From Chaetoderma sp. LZ-2023a (Eukaryota; Mollusca; Caudofoveata; Chaetodermatida; Chaetodermatidae), in assembly GCA_034401795.1 (NCBI GenBank), contig CM067373.1, forward strand, positions 38,551,669-38,615,668: a stretch of DNA of 64,000 nucleotides, read 5' to 3'. This document shows, one piece after another, positions 35,395 to 47,264 of the stretch; the first letter of the stretch is position 1, and every line of letters starts with the position of its first letter. The notes beneath the pieces are model-generated. The model had not been told where the DNA came from and did not search any database. It saw nothing but the letters and a program-made list of their open reading frames with translations. Made by a program: the position numbers and the translations under genes.

Positions 35395-36548
35395 TTATTT
35401 AAAGGATTTCTGATTTAGGATTTTTTCGCATATTTTTGTACTGGCGCTGTTCCATAGTTTTGTGGTTGCCATTGTGATTCGTCGTTTTCCTGTTTCTGTT
35501 CTCGTAAATTGGGTGTGTAGATTATGTTTGGCCCTAGTGTTGTGTTCATGTATATCAGTGTTGAGTGTAAAGTTGCAGGCGATGGATTGTGGCAATGGTT
35601 TGTGGTGATAATCTTTAACAATGGTGTACATCTGTAGTTTGCCTATGTCAATGAGTTTTAGAAATTTTCAGATTTGAATATATTCTGGGCCCCTGCTGGT
35701 TTTGAAAAAAAATTTACTCCTATTTTTAAGGCTGTTAAGCTTTGCTAGATTGCTTTTGTGCGTATTGGTCCAGATAGCATTGCAGTAAGTGAGATGTGGG
35801 AGAACAAGGGTGCAGTATAGTGTTTTAATAGTATTTGGTGTCATATATGGTTTTAGTCTTAGTATGACACCTATGTCCCTTGCTACTTTTGCTGTTACTA
35901 TCTCGATTTGTTTAGCCCAGGTCAGATGTTTGTCTAAGTAGACTCCCAAAGATTTTGCAAATGGGGCTTCCTCAATTTCTTTTTTATTTGTATAGATTTT
36001 TAGAGTGTCCTCTTTCTTTAATTTCAAATTTGTAAATAACATATAATTTGTTTTGTCAACATTTAGTGATAATTTGTTAATTGCAAACCAGTTGGTAATT
36101 TCTTCCATTTCCTTGTTTACCTTTTTATATAATGTATCTATATTGTCCTCGCAGCAATAGGCATTGGTATCATCGGCGAACAGTTTCAGTGGCATGTGTT
36201 TGCAGATATTGGGTAAGTCATTCATATATAAGAACAGCATGGGGCCAATAATAGATCCCTGAGGAACACCATATGTTAATTGCCTGTTTTCAGAGCATAC
36301 CTCATTATATTGTACACATTGAGCTCTTTCACTTAGATAACTCTGAAACCAGGTTAGTGCACTACCTCTTATACCATAATACGCAAGTTTGTCTAATAGG
36401 ATTTGGGGATTAATGGTGTCAAAAGCTTTTGAAAGGTCGAAGAAGATGCCTACTATGCTTTGTTTCTTTTCCAGTGATTCAATAATTTTTTCAGTCATTT
36501 CGATTATTGCATGCATTATTGAGGGTTTTCCGTGAAATCCATATACAC
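35395..36548 (-). pseudogene. LINE reverse transcriptase, 5'-truncated
   Basis: Minus strand. From about 36545: 'FHGKPSIMHAI', then 'IVGIFFDLSKAFDTI' with a catalytic Asp, 'YGVPQGSIIGPMLFLYMND', 'LKLFADDTNAY' with the FADD pair, 'SLNVDKTNYM', 'FAKSLGVYLDKHLTWAKQI', and 'LVLPHLTYCNAIW' to 35668. After a frame break the C-terminus continues ('GKRRITMATTKLWNSA') to 35395. The RT core motifs are intact, but the endonuclease and N-terminus are absent; the 5' junction is a CGCA/CATA-like tract at 36540. Jockey/CR1-like group. Confidence 0.9.
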
Positions 36549-37374
36549 ACGCGCGCACATATACGAACACGAACTGGATCCGCTACTCAAACACGTTATT
36601 GTCTAAGCAAGACACCCATTGTCGGTCTAGAGTCTTTATATCTGTGGTCAATAATTGGTGCAGGTTTTTTTCACATTTACCCATTTAATTAATTTTATTC
36701 TTGGGAAATCTTGGATAATCAGCCATATCTGATAGCCTACACATCGATGCATATACTTTAATCAAGTTATTCAGTCTGACAATACGTGAATGCAAAAGTT
36801 GAAAATCAAGACTGTAGAGATTGCACCGGAACTTATTCAAAACGGATTGTATTCTGGGACGGCTGTCGCTAAAGTCTGTTTTGGAAGACGAACAAAAGAA
36901 AAGGAAGATGGAATAATTTAATTTATATCTCGTTGCTAAGAGAATTTTAATATTCCAGATGTTTAATAATTTCTATAGTTCGATGGGAGATGGCAAAGAA
37001 CCAGTGCGGTTATTGCCAGTGTGAGATATCGTCCTTCCGACTTAGGTGCTCGGTATGCTCGGATTTTGACCTTTGTTTACAGGCAAGTGTGACGTCATAC
37101 ATTTTGCCGGTATCTTAAATTCATACAATAGAAAGGCACGGATTGTGTGAATATGTTTTAATATCTCCCGTCAATGCATCATCATAAACCCTTTTATTTT
37201 CATTTCATTCTAGTGTTTTTCCTGCGGCGCCGAGACGGTCAGTCACAAAAAAGAACATGATTACAAGATCTTGGTAAGGGAAACGACCAATGAAATTGGT
37301 TCAAATGAGTCATGTGATTGAATGGTATTTCCTGACATTAACCCTTTACTGGTCAACAGTTGTCAAGAAAATTG
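36549..37374. other. Intergenic, no gene recognised
   Basis: AT-rich, no exon or repeat family identified. Confidence 0.5.
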
Positions 37375-37640
37375 AAATTGTTTTGCCATTTCGGCAATAT
37401 CGTCTTTCTAGCCCCCTACATAGGATTTCAATGGACTTCTGGTTTCTAGTTTTCACTTGAATTATGGCTTGAAATACATAAATACAATGTTTCTATTCGC
37501 TACAACGATGGCAATAAGCAAAGATATTTAGTTTTGCAGCTTTTTCCGTTAAACGGAAAAAGCTGCAACACAACATAAATTAGAAAAACTGAAGTTACCA
37601 GTTTTCGTAGGGGGAAATAGAAAGACGATATTGTTTCTCA
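37375..37640. repeat. Fold-back repeat with central palindrome
   Basis: A left arm phrase 'ggcaatatcgtctttctagcc' (about 37394-37414) has an inverted partner 'aaatagaaagacgatattg' (about 37614-37632). At the centre 37534-37550 and 37552-37568 are exact inverted copies (TTGCAGCTTTTTCCGTT / AACGGAAAAAGCTGCAA) around one base. Confidence 0.6.
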
Positions 37641-38097
37641 GTGAATGTTCATTTGCAGGTAAAGAGAAGACGATTTTTGACAATTTTCCCCGGGACTTTT
37701 CCCAATGGCTTGTAAAAAAAAAAAAGTCAATGTTCTCAAGAACAGCAAAGGGTCAAAACATGTTCATGCACCTCGTACTGTCTAGAAGAAGCATATATAT
37801 CATATGATAATATGTATATATGTATATCTATTGAATAAATAATCTTGAATTTCGGAATCTACATGACACAAGTCACCAAAAGGTTTGTTCACTGGAAACA
37901 GTGACAGGTAGTTTTAAAATCATCTGTTTTGACCTACAAAAGGCCATACAGGCCTAATATGTTGTAATGATGATGATAATGTTAAAAAAAAAAAACTTCT
38001 TAAACTCACATGCATAGGTAGGTCATAGATGATCAACATTGCCAGAGCCTTTCATCACAAAACCCTACATAAATCAATGGTGCCTGTTGCAGACAGG
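37641..38097. other. Intergenic, no gene recognised
   Basis: Near 37655-37700 a phrase resembling the outer arm of fold-back family F1 occurs ('ttcatttgcaggtaaagagaagac'-like). Otherwise nothing is seen. Confidence 0.4.
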
Positions 38098-38260
38098 GTA
38101 ATTGTAAATTGTAATTTGCTGCTATTTAATTACATTTTTCAAGTAATTGGTTGTATTGTAATTGAAAAGCTATAAAAGTAATTGTAATTAATTACGTCTG
38201 AAAATTTTGTAATTGGTAATTTCAATTACTTTGTCAATTACATACAAAAATTACATGTCT
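38098..38260. repeat. AATTAC-rich repeat, copy 1
   Basis: Dense GTAATTG / TTAATTAC words in both orientations; the same style recurs at 41362-41476. Confidence 0.65.
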
Positions 38261-39008
38261 GTTTGATGCTTAATTGTTCACCGCAACCCTAATGCATTAG
38301 GCATGTTATGAAAGTACACATTGTATAACATCTCACATTGTTCTTTGGATCAAAGGCATATTAACATTAATTTGACTGAAAGTGCTTGCTCCCTGACTGT
38401 TGCTGCCTTAGGCAACAACTGCTTCTAGTCAAATTAGTTTCAAAATATTAAACAGGATATTTCAATTTGGGAAAATGTATATGCTTTTTCATATTTGCTC
38501 TTTCAGGTTCAAGTGGTTAAGTAAAATTTTATTTTATTATAAATCTTGTTTTGCATACAGAAAGCAAAAAATGTCAAGAAAGCTCTTGAAATTTTAAAAT
38601 CATTTTAAACAGCACCAGCTTCCAGTCAAATTACTATCAAAATAGTCAACCAAATTTTGCAGACATCTCATTGAAATGTTTAATTCCCAAATGACAATTA
38701 CATGTATGACACCTGTGTTTAAAGAACAGTTCTCTATGGTCAACATGTTGTTGTTGTTTGGATCATCCTTCTCTTGATAGGAGCACCCACATACAGTGGT
38801 CCGTATAAGTCTATTGACACAAAAGTGTAACTAATTAGTTAGTTAAGGCACACATAATGTTAATAGTGTTCCAATCGTCTATGTTACCTACATGCAAGTC
38901 CGAGCATAAGGGTCCAATGCACAAGTCCTATATGGTTGGTATGTGAAGTATTTCGCACAGCGGTGTTATGGTAGTAGGTTGATAAGGAAGCACCTACCAC
39001 AGTGTAGG
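38261..39008. other. Intergenic, dispersed-repeat words only
   Basis: Contains the 'agtcaaattagtttcaaaatatta' type phrase also found near 40455. No gene recognised. Confidence 0.4.
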
Positions 39009-39983
39009 TTATAGCAGTCTTCTAGTGAGGTGTTCAATGTTGAGAAGCAGGTCAGGGCAATTTGGCAGGACATCTGCAGTGAACAGGGCAGTACAGTCGA
39101 TGATGAGTTGTAGCAGGTTGTCGTCTCCACAGAGGTGTATCCATACCGCAGGACCCAATGCATCTATAAGCAGTGCCTTCAGTTCTGACAGATAATGTCG
39201 TCTATGTGAATGTAAGGCTCCGCAGTCCATCAGAAAATGTGAGTAGTCCTCTTCTGCTGATTGACAAAGGCTACATATGGAGGTGACACTGTTCCGACTG
39301 AACTTGCTATGTGTAGATTGAACCAGGTATGTTCCAGTGATAAGACGTGTTTTGATCACGCTTCTTTTAACGTCCTTTGTATCATCCTCGACCGATTGTA
39401 CTGATGGGTGGAGCTTTCCAATTGACTGAATGCTAACATTAAAATTTGCTAATGTGCTTTTCAGGCTACATTCATCCTGCAGTATCCCATTCCAGTAGTT
39501 GTCAACGGCACGGTATACAGATGATTTCCAGGCAGTCTTGGTCGGTGTGTTCTGAATAAGTTCTACTATTGGTGGTAGGTCATACTCAAGGAGTAGCTTG
39601 TTTATGTATGTGAACAGTGCCAGTTGCCGGACAAGAATGTTCACAATAGCCTCATTATGGCTTCTAAGTATGTTTCCTAATGTTGTTAATTGTCTTAGAT
39701 GCAGTTCGGCTGTAAGCGGTCGTGCACCAAGTAGTAAATATACGGCACACTTGGCAGTACGCGTTCGAAGTGCTTGGATTTTTCTCAGGATATCAACAAA
39801 GAAATTCTCTAGCAAGTCGAGTTGTTTTTTCTGCAGAACAAACACCTCGAGACCGTACATTAAGCATGGGATGATGTATAGCGACAATATGCGGTAGCAT
39901 GTCTTGGACGATATTCCTTTTGTGCCATGAAGGCCGGTACCGGTGAGGCTATACAGTGTCCTTCTTGCACATGGTGGGCCCAT
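39009..39983 (-). pseudogene. LINE polyprotein C-terminal region, 5'-truncated
   Basis: A 324-codon open frame on the minus strand: 'RRTLYSLTGTGLHGTKG', 'LSLYIIPCLMYGLEVF', 'LRKIQALRTRTAKCAVYLLLG' and a C-terminal zinc-finger-like 'CSLCQSAEEDYSHFLMDC' (Cys-x2-Cys-x8-His-x4-Cys). This is the post-RT region of a LINE found in many invertebrates, ending with a nucleic-acid-binding CCHC motif. The RT core is absent. The frame is still open although it is only a 3' piece, which suggests fairly recent insertion. Confidence 0.8.
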
Positions 39984-40654
39984 TTTTTAAATGTATACAA
40001 AAATATCAAGTCCTCATGGCCCATGTTTTTCTATTGAGTACAACCTAACCCTTTTAACTCTTAAATTTCAGGAAAATACTCTAACATGTCTGAGGAGAGT
40101 TGCACAATATTTTGAAAATAAGTTAGAAATTATAGCTGTTTAACCCATCACCAACTTGCAATCAAATTATTTTAAAGAGCTTAGTTAATATAGTGTACAT
40201 GTAAGTAATACTAACTTAGTATGCCTCTAGATATGCAATTTACTATCCATGGGAAAAGTATTATTGATGGGATTAACTTCACCAGAGGTCAGTAAACTGA
40301 TTTGTGATTTTATCCATTGACAAAAGTCGTTTTCTGGACACCCTTTCAACAATACAGATGAGATATTATAAATTCTGCTTACAATATAAAAATTATTCGG
40401 TTGTTTATTTTGAAAATAACTTAACTAGATGTCTTTGGTTGCATACATGTATGTAGCAACAGCTTCCAGTCAACTTATTTTCAAAATATTAAACTGAATA
40501 ATTCACACATCCAAAAGAATTTTCTCCTTGAACTGGGTTAATACCTGTCGAACGTTTTCTATCAGATGCAGTACATTAATTCTTTAAAGCTCAAGATTTA
40601 TCAAGAAAATTTATTTAAAATCTGCTTGGTGATTGTCCATATGCATGTCATGAG
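39984..40654. other. Intergenic, no gene recognised
   Basis: AT-rich with one more 'cttccagtcaacttattttcaaaatatta' dispersed-repeat phrase near 40450. Confidence 0.45.
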
Positions 40655-40811
40655 AAGACTATTTAAAAAAATTCAACACTGAAATGACTGGCTTGGTTAG
40701 CAAACCAGTCATTCCAGTGGTAAATTTGAGAAAATAGTCTCTTACCCTGCAAATGGACTTTGCTCAAGACCACTGCTCACGCCATTTTTGGCAGGCTTGG
40801 CTATTTAACCC
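40655..40811. repeat. Fold-back repeat, family F1, copy 2
   Basis: GAAATGACTGGCTTGG on the left pairs with AACCAGTCATTCCAGTG on the right. Right flank 'tgcaaatggactttgctcaagaccactg' as in copy 1. Confidence 0.75.
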
Positions 40812-40998
40812 TTCTCTGATGACAATATTCTATGTTTTACTGTGTATATGGCAAAGAAACTTGGGTACATTTTTCAACAAATTTGGAGGCCGATGTTGCT
40901 GTCATAACAACATGTTTCATCAAATCTGTTAAAAAATTAACAACAGTCCATCTCTTAATTTAATTTGAAAAATTTTGACTTCTTAGTGGGAAAGGTTA
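40812..40998. repeat. Fold-back repeat, family F2, copy 1
   Basis: Related to 47265-47468 but more diverged: left 'gggtacatttttcaacaaattt', right 'aatttaatttgaaaaatttt'. Abuts F1 copy 2. Confidence 0.6.
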
Positions 40999-41034
40999 CG
41001 GGTTAAAGAAAGATTACACGCATACTCGAGACAG

Positions 41035-41230
41035 ATTATTTTCTCATAGAACATATCCATTTGCAGAACAAGAGATGACTATTTTTGAAAAATTACCACC
41101 GGACTGACTGGCTTTGTTATTGAGTTAGTTATTCCAGATGTAGTAAATTTTCAAAAATAGTTTCTTGGTTTGCAACTGGACAATTCTCCACTGCTGAAGC
41201 CTTTTTTGCCAAAACTGTGTTAAAGGGTTA
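41035..41230. repeat. Fold-back repeat, family F1, copy 3
   Basis: 'ccatttgcagaacaagagatgac' and 'actggctttg' on the left, inverted counterparts on the right around 41120; diverged. Confidence 0.7.
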
Positions 41231-41361
41231 ATATAATAACTATATAATTCTTATGTTGTTCAGTTTATTTCAAAATAAAATATGACTGCTTATTCATCAC
41301 ACGCAGGCACACTCACACACTCATCATTGCTTAGAAACCAATTCATACACACATATATTGG

Positions 41362-41476
41362 TAAAAAGTAATTGTAATTAATTACTTTGCAAAGTAATTG
41401 TAATTAATTACATTCACAAATTGTAATTTAATTGAATGTTTTTAATGTAATTAATTACTTTGGCAATGTAATTGCT
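41362..41476. repeat. AATTAC-rich repeat, copy 2
   Basis: TAATTGTAATTAATTAC occurs twice around TTTGCAAAG, giving an inverted structure. Confidence 0.65.
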
Positions 41477-41629
41477 CCATGTCTGGTCTGTTGATCTCCG
41501 CCTCTGGTTTTCTGAAAAAGGCCATACTTTTGGCGGAGGTGGCCTTACTGAATCTTGGAATACCGTCCGTAGACCTATTCAGGTTTCAAAGGTAGTAGTA
41601 CTGTGCTTACGACAACATTTTTCTGACAT

Positions 41630-41700
41630 GTTTTTGAGAAATGTCCATTTGCAGTGCAGCCTTAAGAAGACTATTTTTGAAAATTGGCAAATGGTATGGA
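41630..41700. repeat. Fold-back repeat, family F1, partial copy
   Basis: One arm only: 'gaaatgtccatttgcag' then 'aagaagactatttttgaaaat'. Confidence 0.6.
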
Positions 41701-41971
41701 GTTCATATTAAAATTTCCATTAGTTAATATGACAATACATCATATTGTTTCTAATAGAAGCCAGCTTAGCAAACTGATTACTAAAGACCATTCGAAAATC
41801 GACCTATTCATTGTAATGCTATGTTTGCGTGAAATTCGCCAAATTAGGGTGTTCATATGGCTTAGGTCATTATATTAACTCTAGCCCCCATAATGTCTTA
41901 AAATGTTACCGTATAAGCATAATAATCCAGTCCTTAAAACATATATGTCCATAATTTCTAAACTAATGCAG
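41701..41971. other. No gene recognised; flank of the minus-strand DIRS element
   Basis: The recombinase frame of the DIRS element ends at 41972. This stretch does not supply the missing His-x-x-Arg...Tyr part. Confidence 0.4.
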
Positions 41972-42511
41972 TTATTGCCATGAAAGACGCTCTTCATTAC
42001 GACGCAGAGTCACTTCAAAACCTGATCTCGAGGTGTCATTTTTTATCCCTAAAAATGTCACTGTTAAACTATTATCACTGTTTATACGAACATCACGTTT
42101 GCTTAAACACATTGGCACAGATTTTAGTGTTATAGGGTCAAGGTTCACACCCTTAGGCGCAATGTCTGATGGACGTAACATTAAGCCCAATGATAAAAGG
42201 GTAATTGCCTTGAGTCTTAGATTCTTAGCAGATAACAACAAGTTCTCAACCCAGTTTCTAAACAGTTTAGTAAAGGCTGCAACTGGCATGACACATGACT
42301 TGTTCATTGATGTCCTGCTACATGATTTAATTATAGCTCTAATTAACAACTGAGTGACTTGATTCTGGTTTATAGGTACATAACATAACGCATTATATAA
42401 CCAGGATAATGCACCTGAAATTACTCTTAACAATGATTCAGGTCTATCTGTCTCGTCCGCCATGTCACACATAAACTCTGCAATAACACCAGTAGATGTT
42501 GAAGGAAACAA
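41972..42511 (-). pseudogene. DIRS A tyrosine recombinase, N-terminal and mid part
   Basis: Open frame with an all-helical core-binding-like part and 'LRLKAITLLSLGLMLRPSDIA', matching the first conserved box of tyrosine recombinases that carries the first catalytic Arg (in LRPSDI). The C-terminal box with His-x-x-Arg and the nucleophilic Tyr is not present before the stop at 41972. Compare the complete set in DIRS B at 55.4-55.7 kb. Non-functional. Confidence 0.75.
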
Positions 42512-42618
42512 TTCATTTTGTATAGAGCAAAATGACTAACTTTTGAATAATACGTGTGTATTGGTTTTTCTCACATACGAGAGTTTTATAGAGGCACGTG
42601 GTGACCACCCAGAAGCTA

Positions 42619-43884
42619 TTAAGCGATTGCTCCAGATATCCTCCATGCATAAAGTTTCCAGCGTGGGTTTTTTACTGGTTCAAGCATCGGTGTCGGTGCG
42701 ATAATGGTCCTGCGCGACATTGGTAACTGAATTGGTGGCGCAATACTCATCTGCAACAGTCTTTGATACCATGCTTGCGCCTTCCAAGCGGGAGCAATCA
42801 CTGTAGCTACCGCTTCCTGCTCGCACACTACATTGAGAATGTCATCCATTAAACGAAATGGTGGGTTTACATAATTGTTGTGGTCACCCCAGTCCTGTTG
42901 ACTGAGTACGTCCACACCAGCCGTATACGGATCCAAATATCTGCTGTTGTAAATGGGCAGCTTGGTGTTGTGCATATTCGCGAACCTGTCGATGGTGTCG
43001 GGCCCCACTTTTTGTTTAACATCCTGAACAAGCCTTGGTGGAGCGACCACTCGTATTGTTCCCCGATATGTGATAACTGATCCGTGTCCACATTTTGACA
43101 GCCCGGTAAGTATGTGACTGTCAACTCGATATCGTGATTGTAGGCATGTGCCCATATTGCTAAAGCTATTGTGGTTAACTGAACAGATGTACCCCCTAAC
43201 TGGTTTATGTAAGCTGCACACGTTATATTGTCTGTTAATACCTGCACTCTCTGGTGTTGTAAGTGATGGCTGAACGGCTTGATGGCAAGGAGAACAGCCA
43301 TCATCTCCCTTTACATTCGAGGGTTGGTGGAACATTCTGTTGTTCCAATGGCCAGAAGGCTGAAATTCGCCTAATATGGCTCCCCATCCGGTTTGGGAAG
43401 CATCAGTATAAATTTGTTTGTTTACAATACGGTTTGAACTCGAACGGCCGTTCCAACTGCCAACCGCATTCAGCCACCACTCTAAATCTGCTATGGCACA
43501 CTTATCCAACTGTAAATAAGTTTCCCAACTTGACCGTAATCGAAGGATTCGATACAAATTTCGTAAAAACAGCTTTGCTGGCAATATGGCTTTTGACATA
43601 GCAACACATTGTCCCGATATTCTGGCAATCACACAAGCTGTTGAGCCACCTTGTTTAATTGGATGAACAATGTCGTGTTTAAGGTTCTTTATTCTATTTT
43701 TATTCTGCCGTACTGTAGCACATTTCCGGGGAGACCCCCCGCTGTAAACGAATCTGTTCTCGCAAAACACATTTAAGTCTATTTTTAACCAACCAATGAT
43801 AAATAAAATAGGCCACTCATTGGTATTGTTATAATACTGAGGCCGTTGAGTTGTGGGCCTAGCTGATGCTGCCTGCATATACAC
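42619..43884 (-). pseudogene. DIRS A RNase H and DAM-like methyltransferase region
   Basis: In one frame: 'SGQCVAMSKAILPAKLFLRNLYR' (post-RT linker typical of DIRS) and 'IYTDASQTGWGAIL' (first RNase H Asp). A stretch in another frame (43304-42867) supplies 'MMAVLLAIKPF' and 'LTDNITCAAYINQLGG' (further acidic residues). The original frame then gives 'TIDRFANMHNTKLPIYNSR' and 'NYVNPPFRLMDDI', where NPPF is the motif of the N6-adenine methyltransferase-like domain of DIRS elements. Two compensating frame changes between 43304 and 42990 break it. The RT catalytic blocks are absent upstream. Confidence 0.8.
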
Positions 43885-44228
43885 GTCTCGGCTGCGCCCG
43901 AAATATCTGCCGTAATTGTTGTTATGCAGTCATCTATGTCTGTACTGAGTAAATCCCCCTCTCATGGTTACTGATGGGGGAAGGGGCGGGAGGTGACGTC
44001 TGTACAGCTAACATTAGATTTCGCCTGTGTCGATCAGACAGCCCAGATGTTCCACTGTTTTACATTTCAAAATAATCTGACACATCTTTGTTATGCTTAG
44101 CTTTAACCAATAATGAGGAATATTTGTCCTCTAGAAACTGAAGGTTTGCTAACAAAACTGAAATTGCATCATTAAGGTCTGATTTAGAAATTTGTTCTTG
44201 AGAACACTTGATAATTTTGAGAGCAGTT
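43885..44228 (-). other. DIRS A gag 3' remnant or intron; RT deleted
   Basis: Minus strand contains a short gag-like 'MRGGFTQYRHR...NNNYGRYFGR' piece near 43880-43980, which joins RNase H linker sequence at about 43830, so the RT core was lost at this point. Confidence 0.45.
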
Positions 44229-44648
44229 TCAATTGATTACCTTGTACGTTCCTTGGTCCTCTTTCCGTATGCCTTTACGGCTATCATATAGTTTCCAGCC
44301 AACCGGTAGTTGAACTCCGGTTAAACCATCTTTGATGGAGGCGTATGTCGCCTGTATATCCACAGCTGCGGCGCCTGCTACAATCGGAGCGCCGGGACTG
44401 AGGTGACCCAAATCTGTGTCAAACGTCTGTGCTGATGGCAGCGTTTCGTTCTGAATATGGTCTGCTTGATGGCCTCCTGAATTTGAAAAATCTGGTATCA
44501 AATCAGTTTTACGTACTGCATTTAAACTGTCAAATTTTACTTCTAAACCTTTCACTCTCTGTGAGATTGACTCTATCTCGGTTTGAAAACTTCTTAAACT
44601 TTTATCTACACTTGTTAATTGTTCTGAAATTTTGTCAAATTGATCCAT
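44229..44648 (-). pseudogene. DIRS A gag-like ORF, coiled coil
   Basis: From ATG 44648, residues about 1-55 form heptad-like coiled coil ('MDQFDKISEQLTSVDKSLRS...'). The remainder matches the gag style of DIRS elements ('YASIKDGLTGVQLPVGWKL'). The frame ends a few codons after AAG|GTAATC, a good splice-donor match at about 44239, so an intron may originally have been removed here. It lies first in the element, as gag should. Confidence 0.55.
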
Positions 44649-45449
44649 AACGTGACAGCATGGACTATCCCAGTGAAGAAGCACTTGGCAAAAGACCCGG
44701 ATATACAGCAACTATTGTTGCAGTCACATGACTAAATCTAGTTTAGCTTACTGCAGTTTTTATAGTTATTTATAAATTATGTTAATTAGCATAAATTTGT
44801 ATATTTAACTAGTACATTAAACCCAGTACTTTTTGCACAAGATACACTATTAATTGTTTGTCAAAATATCAGCGGTTCCTCAATGCCTATCCTCACAATT
44901 GATGCATCATTTTGTAGAGGATTCTCTCAGTACTTTTAGAAACTGTGGTGAGATTTTAGACTTTTAATACCTTTTTCATGGAAGTGCATTCTCTAGATTT
45001 AAATCTATATTTGTATTTTCAAAGGCTGTTTTCAGAAGAATATTCACCCATCCTTTAATAATCGACTGCATTGGTGACAAAATCATTGATAGTCTACAAT
45101 CCAATGCCCTACAAATGGTATACCAGTTGCAAATGGAGCTATTGAGGAACCAGTGTATTTTTGTCATAGAATACCAGATATCTTGTAATAAGAATGATAC
45201 CTTGGCTGTCACTGACTCAGAAAATAGGTAAACAGTGCTGGATAAATTGTATTTGTGTCATTGGAAATATTTATTTTGGGGGAAATCTTATTTTGAAAAA
45301 GTGAAAATAACATCTATATAAACAGATAAATAACATTTATTAAAATTCTCTAAGAGAAATTAATCCAGTTCTCCATTTAAAAATGATTAAAATAGCTAAT
45401 TTGTAGAAACCGCTATTTTGCTGATCACTGAGCTCCCATCCAAAGTGAT
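44649..45449. other. Intergenic, no gene recognised
   Basis: AT-rich; no DIRS terminal repeat recognised. Confidence 0.45.
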
Positions 45450-45562
45450 CTTGGGGAAAAAGTCCATTTGCAGGCCATAAGACGACTATATTTTTTTAAC
45501 TTGCTCTGTTCATTCCAGTGGTAAATTTTCAAAAATAGTCTTCCATCGGCAAATCTCTGCAC
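45450..45562. repeat. Fold-back repeat, family F1, partial copy
   Basis: 'gtccatttgcagg...gacgactat' and 'cattccagtggtaaattttc' flank a shortened centre. Confidence 0.65.
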
Positions 45563-47264
45563 ATAATTTATGCTTTTCTATGAAAATAATGTGCCTACAC
45601 AAGCACGCGTGCATACAGACAGAGCCGATCGCAATACAGGTACCTTCCTCCTCTTACAGGGCAAGGATAACTATACATGAAAGCTGTTGAATATTCTGAA
45701 GCTAACTTGATTGGTTGCTTCGGAATTGTCATGCTAGGATTACCTCGTAAATATCGAATGATCAAAAGGCTTGATGTAAGCTAATTAGTGATGGCTTATC
45801 ATCTCACCACTCTGATCAATGAGCACATATCATTTCAAAACAAGTTCGCATATGTGTGCAGACAGATGAATGTGGATTTACTCACCGTTTATTGGCCCGA
45901 CTGTTTTAATAGTGATAATTATGGTGATTGATCACATTCACCGACAAGAGAAAATGTGTGAATGATTTGTCCTTGTGACAAAGTAATCAAGACAAAGATT
46001 ATGCATGGGCTTCAACCTGAGCATTTCTCAAAACCCACCCTATTGAATGCTAATCAGCAGTTTAATTTTCAAATTTTAAATATACCGTTCTATAACTACT
46101 GCCTATAAATAATGCAAATTTTGCAATGACAAACTTATAGTCATCAGTTTCTTGGAAGATATTCTGACATGGTTTATTCAGAAATGGTGCCACCATCCCG
46201 ACAGTCAGGTGGCCATGGTGGGGATTCTGACGTCAGAGTACTGATGTCCTCCACCGGATAATTCTGAAATCTAGATGGCATCTCCCGCATTTGTAATCAG
46301 AAAACACTGGGGACAGATCTTGAATGAAAACCTAACTACCATGTCTCAAATAAATTGTTTTACTCCCCGTCCCCCCTTACACCCACATCCGAAAATTGCT
46401 TCTTTTAGAGGACATATAAGTTTCTGAAGGTAAATATGGGCCTTCAGTTGCCTATAAGCCTTATTCATTCCCCCCACCCCACCACCCTCATATTTTAGCT
46501 ACATGAAGTTACTATCACTAGTAACTTATATTTATCTGCAACATCCAACCTGTGGATTCAACCATCTACTACCACCTAGTCAATTTTTCATTGATGGGCT
46601 TCAACCATCTACTAGGTCATTAGTCAATTTTTCACTGACCAAATTGTGGATACACATTCAGGACGATTTCTGGCAAATGAAATTGTATTCAGTTAACATT
46701 CTATATCAAGCAGTTAAATTATTATTGATTCATGCAGTTTCTTAGCCACATCTGATTTTTTGTGATGGATGTGACTTCAGCAGCAATAGCCCTCACCCCA
46801 CCCCTGCCTGTTTATGATGTTCGGACAGTATTGTGAAGCAGTGCATACTTAAAGGATATTTCATTAGGCGACATTGATATGGAATGGTCTGGTCTGTGTA
46901 GTTTTCCCCTTTGGGGTGGACATGTATATAGACTGGCACATGAGTTGCCACACTAACACAGGTTATCGGAACTGGCTGACAACAGGTCTTTCCCCCCCCT
47001 CCCCTCCCCCACCCACCCAAAAATGTTGAAAGCTGGATGCTTTCAGATGTGCTCTCATACAATTTCGCAGATAAATAAATATGTACCATTATATGACTAT
47101 TAAATTATTGTTTTACATATATTTACGTAGCTATGCATGCGTGTGTATCCACGCTTGACCACTGTTGTTGTCTCAGAATAAGTACATGTGGCCCATCTCT
47201 ATATAGAGTTATATAACCTTATTTAACACTACAGTACGTTTTGTTTTGTTTTGGAAACGTATTA
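45563..47264. other. Intergenic, no gene recognised
   Basis: Includes a short direct repeat near 46550-46640 ('ttcaaccatctacta' and 'gtcaatttttca', each twice) and C-rich tracts near 46370 and 46990. No exon identified. Confidence 0.45.

Larger units (their letters stand above)
41972..44648 (-). mobile_element. DIRS-like tyrosine-recombinase retroelement A, internally deleted
   Basis: Minus-strand order gag-like, RNase H plus methyltransferase-like domain, tyrosine recombinase, the order of DIRS elements. The RT core is missing and the recombinase is incomplete. No terminal repeats were found. Confidence 0.75.
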
